From positions 124,001 to 188,000 of the forward strand of contig JANQOR010000038.1 in assembly GCA_028285685.1 (NCBI GenBank): DNA of 64,000 bases, written 5' to 3'. The notes under the pieces are model-generated. The model made no database searches. It was not told the DNA's origin and worked only from the letters and a program-made list of their open reading frames with translations. This document shows, piece after piece, positions 54,383 through 62,752 of the stretch. The position numbers and the translations under genes are program-made. Position 1 is the first letter of the stretch. Each line of letters starts with the position of its first letter. Origin of the DNA: Cyclobacteriaceae bacterium (GTDB taxonomy: Bacteria > Bacteroidota > Bacteroidia > Cytophagales > Cyclobacteriaceae).

Positions 54383-55387
54383 ATGGTAGTAGAACAAGAA
54401 GTCATATCGAAAAAGAAGAGCTGGAAGAAGAGGGGGAATTTCCACCTCGAGTCAGGCGATTTCATTCAGGATCTGGAATTGACCTACCATACGATTGGAG
54501 AGCTGAATGATGCCAGGGATAATGTCATCTGGGTATTCCATGCGCTTACAGCTAATTCGAACGTCTATGATTGGTGGACAGGGTTGTTTGGAGAAAACAA
54601 CCTTTTCAACCCTGAAAGACACTTCATTATCTGTGTCAATACGATTGGCTCTCCGTATGGAAGTAGTGCTCCTCAAGACCTGGATTTTCCTTCGTTCACT
54701 GTTCGAGATGTGGTAAACGCGCAGCTGCTTTTAGCTGAACACCTCAAGATTGAGAAGATCTTTTTGCTGATGGGTGGCTCTTTTGGTGGGAGCCAGGCAT
54801 TGGAATTTGCCTACACTTTTCAAGGTGATGTCCAACATATGGCCTTGATAGCATGCGCAGCTCAAGAATCAGCATGGGGAATTGCGATTCATCAGGCTCA
54901 ACGACTGGCTTTACAAGCCGATTCAACATTCGGCGTAATAACTGGCGGGGATGATGGTCTTAGAGCTGCACGAGCAATCGGTCTTCTAAGCTACAGAACA
55001 AGTGAGGCCTTTATGACAACTCAGACCGATGTGGAAGATAAACTCACAGATCATCGTGCAGCATCTTACATTAACTATCAGGCCCAGAAACTGGTAAATC
55101 GATTCGATGCACTTTCCTACTACTACCTGCTCAACTGTCTGGATACGCACAATCTGGGAAGGGAGCGAGGAGGTGTGGCTTATGCATTGTCCACGATCAA
55201 TGTCACAAGTCTGATAATTGGAATTGATACGGATCAACTCTTACCAACCTATTTACAGAAGGAGATTGCGAATGGATTGCCGAAGTCTAAGTACGTGGAA
55301 GTTCAATCGGACTATGGACATGACGGTTTTTTAATTGAAACAAAACAAATAGCAACACACATTTTAGATTTCATACAAAATGATTAA
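54383..55387 (+). CDS. metX: Homoserine O-acetyltransferase
   Basis: Activates homoserine with acetyl-CoA (or succinyl-CoA; the two cannot be separated by eye) for methionine synthesis. An alpha/beta hydrolase of 334 residues: nucleophile Ser133 in LLMGGSFGGSQALE, later acid and His in IGIDTDQLLP and SDYGHDGFL. It ends by overlapping the rhodanese gene by 8 nt. Confidence 0.92.
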   Translation: MVVEQEVISKKKSWKKRGNFHLESGDFIQDLELTYHTIGELNDARDNVIWVFHALTANSNVYDWWTGLFGENNLFNPERHFIICVNTIGSPYGSSAPQDLDFPSFTVRDVVNAQLLLAEHLKIEKIFLLMGGSFGGSQALEFAYTFQGDVQHMALIACAAQESAWGIAIHQAQRLALQADSTFGVITGGDDGLRAARAIGLLSYRTSEAFMTTQTDVEDKLTDHRAASYINYQAQKLVNRFDALSYYYLLNCLDTHNLGRERGGVAYALSTINVTSLIIGIDTDQLLPTYLQKEIANGLPKSKYVEVQSDYGHDGFLIETKQIATHILDFIQND

Positions 55388-55703
55388 GGACATAACAGTA
55401 GAGGAATTAAATCGCATGATCACCGAGAAGTTTGATTTTCACCTGATAGATGTACGTGAACCTCATGAAACAGAGATCGCTACGATAGGAGGTGATCTAA
55501 TTCCCCTTGGACAGGTACACCAAAACCTCCAAAAGTTTGAGAAACTGAGTGGTAAGGTGGTAGTGTACTGCCGCAGTGGAAAAAGAAGTGCCACTGCTAT
55601 AGCTGCAATACAAGAAAAAACCGGACAAACGAACCTTTACAATCTAGAAGGAGGCATTTTGGCCTGGGCGGATAGGATTGACCAATCCCTAACAAAATAT
55701 TAA
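55380..55703 (+). CDS. Single-domain rhodanese
   Basis: A 107-residue sulfurtransferase domain. The active loop VVYCRSGKRSATA holds the persulfide-forming Cys near residue 62. LIDVREPHE is the N-terminal signature. Its place in the operon suggests it carries or trims sulfane sulfur during assimilation, as an inference. Confidence 0.9.
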   Translation: MIKDITVEELNRMITEKFDFHLIDVREPHETEIATIGGDLIPLGQVHQNLQKFEKLSGKVVVYCRSGKRSATAIAAIQEKTGQTNLYNLEGGILAWADRIDQSLTKY

Positions 55704-55707
55704 TCGA

Positions 55708-56826
55708 ATGGAAGCTTTAAGATCGGAAGATATGGATCCGGATAAGAAGGAGATAACTACCCTAAACGTTTTTTGTCTAGGCAAGGGACCTGTTGGTTCT
55801 AATCTTGTTGATCAGATCCTGGATACAGGTTTTGAAGTCGAGCTCAGACGAAAGGTCAGGGTGAAGGTGTTTGGAGTAGCGGATTCAAGATACTACATCT
55901 TTGATAAATCTGGAGTCACAGGAAATTGGAGAGCAGAACTTGCTTCCGGTAAGCACCGGAATGATCTCGACGAGATTGTACAAAGAATCTGCGAATTGGA
56001 CCTTGAAAATGTTGTGATAGCTGATAATACGGCTTCCCAAGAGGTCACAGACCGCTATCCTGATTTTCTAAAGGAGGGATTCAACATCGTAGCTTCAAAC
56101 AAAAAACTTAACTCTGGACCCTATGAAAAGTATCACCAAATCAGAGCGCTGTTGGATAAAAAAGGGAAGCTTTTTTACTACGAAGCAAATGTTGGCGCCG
56201 GGCTTCCCGTGATTGACACAATAAAGCAATTGAAGGACGCGGGAGATTCGATTACAAGGATTAGAGGAATTTTTAGTGGCTCACTTAGCTATCTATTCAA
56301 TACTTTTTCTGACACAGATCGGTCGTTCTCTGATGTACTCCTAGAGGCGAGGAAAAAGGGACTGACCGAGGCAGATCCGAGAGAGGATCTAAGCGGATTG
56401 GATGTGGCGCGTAAGCTAATTATTCTATCCAGAGAGATTGGATTGAAGTCAAATTTGGAGGATGTAAAGGTTCAAAACCTCATTCCTGAAGCCCTCAGAG
56501 ATAAGATAAACCTCAACTCCTTTCTAAAAGAAAGAGAAGTCCTGGATGATCACTACAAAGCCATTCAACAAAACCTGAAGGAAAAAAAAGTGCTTAGGTA
56601 TGTCGGGGACCTGGACGTGGAGCTGCGTGAACTCAAAGTATCACTGATCGAGGTCTCAAGGGATTCTTTAATGGGAAACATTAAGGGGACCGATTCAATC
56701 TTCGAATTGAACACTAAAGACTACGGCGAACAACCGATCGTAATTCAAGGAGCTGGTGCTGGGGGGAAAGTGACGGCTCGGGGAGTATACTCAGATCTTG
56801 TCAGGATTGGAAGGGCTAGCCTGTAA
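55708..56826 (+). CDS. hom: Homoserine dehydrogenase, monofunctional without ACT domain
   Basis: Reduces aspartate semialdehyde to homoserine. It has 372 residues: nucleotide-binding FCLGKGPVGSNLVDQIL near residue 22, IVASNKKLN, YYEANVGAGLPVIDT, GIFSGSLSYLFNTF, and GLTEADPREDLSGLDVARKL. It resembles the C-terminal half of bifunctional ThrA and has no ACT domain, so threonine feedback is not expected. A methionine-dedicated isozyme is likely from the operon. Confidence 0.9.
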   Translation: MEALRSEDMDPDKKEITTLNVFCLGKGPVGSNLVDQILDTGFEVELRRKVRVKVFGVADSRYYIFDKSGVTGNWRAELASGKHRNDLDEIVQRICELDLENVVIADNTASQEVTDRYPDFLKEGFNIVASNKKLNSGPYEKYHQIRALLDKKGKLFYYEANVGAGLPVIDTIKQLKDAGDSITRIRGIFSGSLSYLFNTFSDTDRSFSDVLLEARKKGLTEADPREDLSGLDVARKLIILSREIGLKSNLEDVKVQNLIPEALRDKINLNSFLKEREVLDDHYKAIQQNLKEKKVLRYVGDLDVELRELKVSLIEVSRDSLMGNIKGTDSIFELNTKDYGEQPIVIQGAGAGGKVTARGVYSDLVRIGRASL

Positions 56827-56862
56827 TCACAAAGAAATTGGAGAATTGAAATTGAAATAAAA

Positions 56863-58071
56863 ATGAATTTTGAAACAGAAGCGATACGAACACAATTGGA
56901 CAATGCTCTTTACAGAGAGCATTCCGTCCCACTTTTTTTGACTAGCTCTTTTACGTTCGCCGACGCTGAGGAAGCTCGGGCCATGTTCAATGAAGAGATC
57001 TCAGGGAGTATTTACTCAAGGTATTCTAATCCAAATACCGATGAGTTCGTCACCAAGCTGTGCCGGTTGGAAGGTGCGGAAGATGGCATAGCCACCGCAA
57101 CTGGCATGTCTGCCATGTTCACAAGCATGGCGGGATTACTGTCATCCGGTGATCACATCCTGGCGTCAAGAGCCTTGTTTGGATCAACACACCAACTGCT
57201 TACTAAGTTTTTTCCAAAATGGGGAATCGACCATACCTATTTCAATCTACACAGACCGGAAAAATGGGAGTCGCTGATTCAACCTAATACCAAAATGATC
57301 TTCATAGAAACTCCGTCGAATCCGGGTTTGGATATTGTGGATTTGGAGGTAGTCAGTCGCCTAGCGGAGAAACACAAACTTATCTTAAACGTGGATAACT
57401 GCTTTGCCACACCCTATCTGCAGAACCCTATAGAATGGGGTGCACACCTAGTAACTCATTCAGCTACAAAATACATTGACGGACAGGGAAGATCATTAGG
57501 TGGTGCGATCGTTGGCAAAAAAGAACTGATTGAAGAAGTTCGTGCATTTGCCCGAAACTCAGGTCCGGCATTATCACCATTCAATGCATGGTTATTAAGT
57601 AAAAGCTTGGAGACACTGTCCGTACGAATGGAGAGACATTGTCAGAATGCATTGGAGATTGCCAAGTACCTGGAGAATCACGATGAGTTAGAGCAGGTCA
57701 AGTATCCTTTTTTAGAAAGCCATCCTCAACATGAATTGGCTAAGAAGCAAATGAAGTACGGTGGAGGTATAGTCACCTTCGTGGTAAAGGGAGGGCTCGA
57801 TCGGGCGACTTCCTTTTTAGACCATTTGAAAATGCTTAGTCTGACTGCCAATCTGGGAGATACACGGAGCACCGTTACTCATCCAGCATCCACTACGCAC
57901 AGAAAGTTGACAGAGGAAGAACGAGCAAAAGTGGGGATTGCTCCAGCCCTGGTGAGAATTTCGGTTGGTCTTGAAAATGTAAACGACATTTTGGCGGATA
58001 TTGAGCAGGCGCTACAGGCAAGCAAAGAAAAGAAACCAAATGAAAGAATAAGTCATATAACAGAGCAATAA
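56863..58071 (+). CDS. metZ: O-acylhomoserine sulfhydrylase (MetZ/MetY type)
   Basis: PLP enzyme of the Cys/Met metabolism family, 402 residues. It shows SGSIYSRYSNPNTDEF, GMSAMFTSMAGLLSSGDHIL, and the PLP lysine in HSATKYIDGQGRSLGG. With metX and sulfite reductase in the same operon it most likely joins sulfide to O-acetylhomoserine to make homocysteine. Cystathionine gamma-synthase is an alternative, as the motifs are shared. It is followed after 5 nt by a Cys-rich leader ORF. Confidence 0.88.
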   Translation: MNFETEAIRTQLDNALYREHSVPLFLTSSFTFADAEEARAMFNEEISGSIYSRYSNPNTDEFVTKLCRLEGAEDGIATATGMSAMFTSMAGLLSSGDHILASRALFGSTHQLLTKFFPKWGIDHTYFNLHRPEKWESLIQPNTKMIFIETPSNPGLDIVDLEVVSRLAEKHKLILNVDNCFATPYLQNPIEWGAHLVTHSATKYIDGQGRSLGGAIVGKKELIEEVRAFARNSGPALSPFNAWLLSKSLETLSVRMERHCQNALEIAKYLENHDELEQVKYPFLESHPQHELAKKQMKYGGGIVTFVVKGGLDRATSFLDHLKMLSLTANLGDTRSTVTHPASTTHRKLTEEERAKVGIAPALVRISVGLENVNDILADIEQALQASKEKKPNERISHITEQ

Positions 58072-58076
58072 GAACC

Positions 58077-58154
58077 ATGAAAAAACGAAGAGCGATGTGT
58101 AAGAAATATTGTTGTATGTGCTGTATGGAAACAAACGCACACCCACCATTATAA
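58077..58154 (+). CDS. Cysteine-rich leader peptide before sulfite reductase
   Basis: A 25-residue ORF starting 5 nt after the sulfhydrylase stop. It has five Cys within nine residues, C-K-K-Y-C-C-M-C-C (codons 58098-58124), and ends in H-P-P-L. It is followed by an intrinsic terminator 26 nt on and then by the sulfite reductase gene. The layout is that of a classical amino acid leader, here reading cysteine, placed inside an operon. Confidence 0.85.
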   Translation: MKKRRAMCKKYCCMCCMETNAHPPL

Positions 58155-58210
58155 CGTTATTTACAAATAAATCAATAACAACCTCGGTGGGATTCTGCCG
58201 AGGTTTTTTT
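58142..58210 (+). promoter_or_regulatory. Cysteine attenuator: terminator with a possible antiterminator
   Basis: Terminator: AACCTCGG (58180-58187) with CCGAGGTT (58198-58205), a 10-nt loop, and seven T residues (58204-58210). Possible competitor: CCCACC (58142-58147), within the last codons of the leader ORF, pairs perfectly with GGTGGG (58186-58191), taking two bases of the 5' arm plus the loop. A ribosome stalled at Cys16 would leave CCCACC free; one at the stop would cover it. The terminator is certain, and the 6-bp competitor is plausible. Confidence 0.82.
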
Positions 58211-58232
58211 ATGTCACAAACAAAGAATAGAA

Positions 58233-60359
58233 ATGTCAGAATTATTAAGTAAAGAATCGAAAGTCGATGTTCTCGAGCTTCAAGACAAAATTGAGCGATT
58301 CAAGAATGGAGAAATACCAGAGGAGCGTTTTAAAGCCTTCCGTCTGACGAGGGGAGTGTATGGTCAGCGGCAAGCAAACGTGCAAATGTTCAGACTCAAG
58401 TTGCCTTACGGTAAAATTTCCCCGAATCAACTTCGAGTGATTGCAAATCTCTCCGAACAGTTTACCAATGGTAAACTTCACCTTACGACGCGGCAAAACA
58501 TCCAACTTCACTACATCAAGTTGGACGATACGCCAAAGATCTGGGAAACGTTGGAAGGTGCGGGATTGACTGCACGGGAATCATGTGGTAATACGGTTCG
58601 TAACATCACAGCATCCCCGTTTGCAGGTATAGATCCAAATGAACCATTTGATGTCTCGCCTTACGTTGAAGCTGTCTTCAAATATTTTTTAAGAAACCCT
58701 GTATGCCAGGATATGGGGCGAAAAATCAAAATGGCTTTTTCCGCCAGCGAAAAAGATGCAGCATTTACTTACATCCACGACTTTGGATTCATACCAAGAT
58801 TGGAAAATAACATCCGCGGATTTAAAGCGGTGGTAGGCGGGGGTCTTGGCGCACAGCCATTCATTGCTGAGACTGCTTGCGATTTTTTGCCGGCCAACCA
58901 GGTTATTCCATTTATTGAAGCTGCGCTACGGGTCTTTGATCGGTACGGCGAAAGAGAAAAAAGGCAAAAAGCCAGGCTTAAGTACCTGCTAGATCCTAAA
59001 AAGGGCATTGGGCTGGATCAATTTCTGCACTTGGTGGATCAAGAAAAGACTGCCCTCCCATACAAAACACTCGAGATTGAGTCGAGAGTAGAGGATCCTG
59101 AAATCCCTGTTCACTACAATGTTTCAACCATCAAATTGTCGGATCAGGAATCGTTTAACGAGTGGCGAGAGACTAACACTTTCCCTCAGAAGCAATCAGG
59201 CTACTATGGCGTGACCGTTCGAATTCCATTGGGAAATGTCTCTGCAACTTTGGCCAGGTCGCTCGCAACCATAGCTGAGAAATACGCCTCAAATGATATT
59301 CGAATTACAGTGAATCAGGGGATCTTACTCAGATTCGTTTCTGAAGAGAGCCTTGCATTCATCTACAGCGAGCTGTCCTTGTTGGGGCTAAACCAGCCGG
59401 GGTTTGACACCTTGGCTGACATTACAGCTTGTCCTGGCACGGATACTTGCAATTTGGCTGTTACGGACAGCACGCATATTGCCTTAGTTCTTGAAGATCT
59501 GATCCGAGATGAATTCTCGCATTTAGTAGGTGAATCCCATTTAAAAATTAAGATAAGCGGATGTATGAATTCCTGCGGGCAGCACATGATCGCAAACATT
59601 GGATTTCATGGCAGTAGCATTAAGTCTGACGGTAAAGTTGCTCCTGCAATGCAGGTCGTGCTTGGAGGTGGAGTGGATCCGATGGGAAAAGGATTCGTTG
59701 CCGAAAAAGTCATCAAGGTACCTACCAAGCGAATCCCGGAAGTCGTCAGGATCCTACTCAATGAGTATGAATCATCTTCTTTGGATGGTGAATATTTTAA
59801 TGATTTCTTTCAAAGGAAGGGAAAGATCTACTTCTACGATTTACTAAAGTATTTAGGCAACAGTAGCACTTTTGAGAACGAAGACTTCCAGGATTGGGGA
59901 AAGCACGTGGACTTCCTTCCTGAAATTGGTGTTGGTGAATGTGCGGGGGTGATATTGGATTTGGTCGGAACCATTCTGCAGGACTCGGAAGAACATTTGA
60001 ACAAGTCGAAAAATGCGCTTCAAGAAGAGAAATGGTCTGATGCGATCTATTTAGCCTACAACTCACTCGTCATTGGAGCAAAAGCGATTTTGCTAGGTGA
60101 AGACATTCGATGCAATACCCATGAAGGGATAATCAGAGATTTTCAGGAGAAGATTTATGACGAAGGTCATATCCAATTGAACCCTCCCTATGATGAGTTG
60201 GTTTTGCAGATCAATACGTATGAACCCACCGAAGATTTTGCTAATACCTACGTAGATCAGGCAGCCGATTTTTTAAGAGTCATTGTCGAATTCAGAAAGT
60301 TAAAGCAGGTGGTACTCCATGACGAAAAAGTAGTTGTTGGTAGTCACTACAAAGCGTGA
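58233..60359 (+). CDS. Ferredoxin-type sulfite reductase with C-terminal HEPN-like extension
   Basis: Siroheme and 4Fe-4S enzyme that reduces sulfite to sulfide. The 708-residue protein has two ferrodoxin-like/catalytic repeats, LTTRQNIQLHYI near residue 90, and cluster cysteines in TACPGTDTCNLA and SGCMNSCGQHM. Residues from about 565 form an extra helical domain (LNKSKNALQEEKWSDAIYLA and so on) that resembles HEPN helices; this fusion is seen in other Bacteroidota. Nitrite reductase is possible, but the sulfur operon and cysteine leader favour sulfite. Confidence 0.88.
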   Translation: MSELLSKESKVDVLELQDKIERFKNGEIPEERFKAFRLTRGVYGQRQANVQMFRLKLPYGKISPNQLRVIANLSEQFTNGKLHLTTRQNIQLHYIKLDDTPKIWETLEGAGLTARESCGNTVRNITASPFAGIDPNEPFDVSPYVEAVFKYFLRNPVCQDMGRKIKMAFSASEKDAAFTYIHDFGFIPRLENNIRGFKAVVGGGLGAQPFIAETACDFLPANQVIPFIEAALRVFDRYGEREKRQKARLKYLLDPKKGIGLDQFLHLVDQEKTALPYKTLEIESRVEDPEIPVHYNVSTIKLSDQESFNEWRETNTFPQKQSGYYGVTVRIPLGNVSATLARSLATIAEKYASNDIRITVNQGILLRFVSEESLAFIYSELSLLGLNQPGFDTLADITACPGTDTCNLAVTDSTHIALVLEDLIRDEFSHLVGESHLKIKISGCMNSCGQHMIANIGFHGSSIKSDGKVAPAMQVVLGGGVDPMGKGFVAEKVIKVPTKRIPEVVRILLNEYESSSLDGEYFNDFFQRKGKIYFYDLLKYLGNSSTFENEDFQDWGKHVDFLPEIGVGECAGVILDLVGTILQDSEEHLNKSKNALQEEKWSDAIYLAYNSLVIGAKAILLGEDIRCNTHEGIIRDFQEKIYDEGHIQLNPPYDELVLQINTYEPTEDFANTYVDQAADFLRVIVEFRKLKQVVLHDEKVVVGSHYKA

Positions 60360-60363
60360 AATC

Positions 60364-61131
60364 ATGGAAAAGCAACATCCAAAATTAACTTTAGTTGGCG
60401 CTGGACCTGGAGATCCTGATCTAATAACTATAAAAGGAGTAAAGGCTCTTCAGCAGGCGGATGTGGTGCTCTATGACGCACTGGTTGATCCTACTCTTCT
60501 GCAATATGCTCCTAAGGCAATTCATATTCCAGTTGGAAAAAGAGCTGGAAAAGCGAGCGTATCTCAGGCTACGATCAACCGTCTGATAGTGGAGAAGGCA
60601 AAACGCTATGGACACGTAGTGAGACTGAAAGGTGGTGATCCCTTCGTTTTTGCTCGAGGTTTTGAGGAGTTGAGTTATGCGCAGAGTTTCGGTCTGGAGA
60701 CTATGGTCGTTATTGGCATAAGCAGCGTCATGCTTCCAGGATACTATGGCATCCCTCTTACCAGTCGTGGAGTCAATCAAAGTTTCACGGTCCTGACTGC
60801 CACAACTTCTGAAGGAGTATTGAGCCAGGAAGTTGTAAAAGCTGCAAAGTCTGCCCCTACGGCTCTTATTTTCATGGGGCTTGGAAAATTGGAACTCATA
60901 GTTGGTGCTTATAAGGAGGCAGGAAGGGGAAATCTACCTGTGGCGGTTGTAAGCAATGGATCTCTGGTCTCCGGGACGGTTGTAAAAGGTACTGTCAATG
61001 ATATTGTGGCTAGAGCTGAGCGAGCGAAACCAGCTGCACCGGCGCTCTTGATTTTTGGAGAAGGTGCGTCAGAAGCTTTGGCGAACCTCGAAGATGTGAA
61101 TGCAGACCTTAAAATACAGAAGATCGCATGA
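60364..61131 (+). CDS. cobA: Uroporphyrinogen-III C-methyltransferase
   Basis: Makes precorrin-2 from uroporphyrinogen III, the first step to siroheme. It has 255 residues: KLTLVGAGPGDPDLITIKG at the start, VRLKGGDPFVFARGFEEL, GISSVMLPGYYGIPLTSRG. I chose the ATG at 60364; the frame extends to 60334 inside the reductase gene. It overlaps the next gene by 4 nt, so cofactor genes are coupled to the reductase. Confidence 0.93.
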   Translation: MEKQHPKLTLVGAGPGDPDLITIKGVKALQQADVVLYDALVDPTLLQYAPKAIHIPVGKRAGKASVSQATINRLIVEKAKRYGHVVRLKGGDPFVFARGFEELSYAQSFGLETMVVIGISSVMLPGYYGIPLTSRGVNQSFTVLTATTSEGVLSQEVVKAAKSAPTALIFMGLGKLELIVGAYKEAGRGNLPVAVVSNGSLVSGTVVKGTVNDIVARAERAKPAAPALLIFGEGASEALANLEDVNADLKIQKIA

Positions 61132-61706
61132 GCAAGGGCAACACCTTATTTCCCATTTTTCTAAAGCTGCAGGAAGTGAAAACACTAATTGTAGGTGGAG
61201 GAAATGTAGGGCTGGAAAAACTGGAAGCCCTGCTAAAGAACGATGCGGGTGCCAAGGTCAGACTCGTTGCTCCTGAGATTTCTCATAAGATCAAGACGCT
61301 GGCAGCAAAAGCTGAAAGTGTAGAACTTATCCGAAGAAAATACCGGATGGAGGATTTAGCTTCTTCAGATATTGCGATTCTGGCCACAAATGATCAATTG
61401 CTCCACAGGGATATTCGGGCTCATGCATCGGCACTGGGCGTTTTGCTAAACGTAGCTGATACCCCGGGGTTATGTGATTTCTATCTCGGCTCAACCGTCA
61501 AAAAGGGAGATCTCAAGGTAGGGATCAGTACAAATGGAAAATCTCCAACCTTCGCAAAACGATTCCGACAACTACTGGAAGATACAGTACCCGAGGAGAC
61601 GGAAGAGCTCTTGGATACTCTGAAAAAATTCCGGGATCGTCTAGATGGAGATTTTTACGAGAAAGTCAAAACCTTAAATCAATTAACAAAATCACTAGTG
61701 GATTAA
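61128..61706 (+). CDS. Siroheme synthase domain protein (precorrin-2 dehydrogenase/ferrochelatase)
   Basis: A 192-residue Met8/CysG N-terminal type protein. It oxidises precorrin-2 with NAD and may insert iron. The NAD loop is TLIVGGGNVGLEKLEAL near residue 19, and the domain after it includes NVADTPGLCDFYLGSTVKKG. It follows cobA with ATGA and lies 1 nt before the APS reductase gene. Confidence 0.92.
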   Translation: MSKGNTLFPIFLKLQEVKTLIVGGGNVGLEKLEALLKNDAGAKVRLVAPEISHKIKTLAAKAESVELIRRKYRMEDLASSDIAILATNDQLLHRDIRAHASALGVLLNVADTPGLCDFYLGSTVKKGDLKVGISTNGKSPTFAKRFRQLLEDTVPEETEELLDTLKKFRDRLDGDFYEKVKTLNQLTKSLVD

Positions 61707-61707
61707 A

Positions 61708-62379
61708 ATGGAAGTATTACAAAATGTGAAATTGAGTCATTTAAATACTAAATATGAACTTTTAAGTGGCCTTGAGCGAGTGGAAAAGATATTCAATGAC
61801 TTTGACTCTGAAAGGATTCTGGTGACCTCATCTTTCGGAGCTACTTCGGCTATTTTGTTGCACATGATTAGCAAAGTGGCGCCTGGTCAACCTGTCTATT
61901 TTGTCAACACAGGATACCTGTTTGAGGAAACACTCAGATATAAAGAGGAGCTTTCGAATCAGTTAGGCTTAAACGTGATTGACACCTCGAGTCCGATAAA
62001 TCATTATGCGTTTACTCAGCAAAACCAATCCTGGAAGTATAACCCTGACCTTTGCTGCTTCATAAACAAAGTAGGCCCAACAGAAAAGTTACGTACTGGA
62101 AAGGATGTGTGGTTATCTGGACTGATGAGGTATCAAAATGCGAATCGGGAGAAGTTGCAAATATTCGAACCACGTCCTGATTTACTGAAATTTCATCCGA
62201 TCATAGACATGACATCCGAAGAAGTGGAGATGTACGCTACAATTTATGAACTGCCTTTCAATCCATTAATCTATCAAGGCTATGGATCGATTGGATGCGC
62301 CCATTGCACTGCCAAAGGAGAAGGACGTGAGGGGAGATGGTTGAACAATGCCAAGACAGAGTGCGGCTTGCATATTTAA
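61708..62379 (+). CDS. cysH: Adenylyl-sulfate (APS) reductase
   Basis: Reduces activated sulfate to sulfite with thioredoxin. It has 223 residues. The pairs Cys116-Cys117 and Cys197-X2-Cys200 fit the 4Fe-4S cluster of the APS-using branch, and Cys219 in ECGLHI is the catalytic C-terminal residue. PAPS reductases lack the cluster cysteines, so APS is the likelier substrate. ATP sulfurylase genes are not in the window. Confidence 0.9.
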   Translation: MEVLQNVKLSHLNTKYELLSGLERVEKIFNDFDSERILVTSSFGATSAILLHMISKVAPGQPVYFVNTGYLFEETLRYKEELSNQLGLNVIDTSSPINHYAFTQQNQSWKYNPDLCCFINKVGPTEKLRTGKDVWLSGLMRYQNANREKLQIFEPRPDLLKFHPIIDMTSEEVEMYATIYELPFNPLIYQGYGSIGCAHCTAKGEGREGRWLNNAKTECGLHI

Positions 62380-62416
62380 GGTATTTTATTTTACTTACAT
62401 TTACGAAATTAATAAA

Positions 62417-62752
62417 ATGAAAGGCTCTAACCTTGGTGAATTTGAGGAGTTGGTTCTACTAACGGTAGGCATATTGTATGACAATGCCTATAGTGTTGCC
62501 ATACAGAGAGAGCTTTCCAAGCAATCAGGACGGAAGATTACAATTAGTTCTATTCATTCTGCTGTGTACCGGCTGGAGGAAAAAGGACTTCTCAATTCAA
62601 GAATGGGCGAGATGAGTAAGATACGGGGCGGCAAGCGAAAGCGAATTTTTACCATTTCGAAGGCAGGCAAAGCTGCACTTACAAGAGCGTCTGAAATCAG
62701 AAACAAACTGAGGAATCAGATACCTGAAATTGCTTTACAAAACCTGTCATGA
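62417..62752 (+). CDS. PadR-family transcriptional regulator
   Basis: A 111-residue winged-helix regulator: LGEFEELVLLTVGIL, then ITISSIHSAVYRLEEKGLL and the basic wing GGKRKRIFTISKAG. The ATG at 62417 is chosen because the longer reading overlaps the APS reductase gene. It overlaps the following permease gene by 4 nt (ATGA), the usual PadR/permease pair in this phylum. Confidence 0.9.
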   Translation: MKGSNLGEFEELVLLTVGILYDNAYSVAIQRELSKQSGRKITISSIHSAVYRLEEKGLLNSRMGEMSKIRGGKRKRIFTISKAGKAALTRASEIRNKLRNQIPEIALQNLS

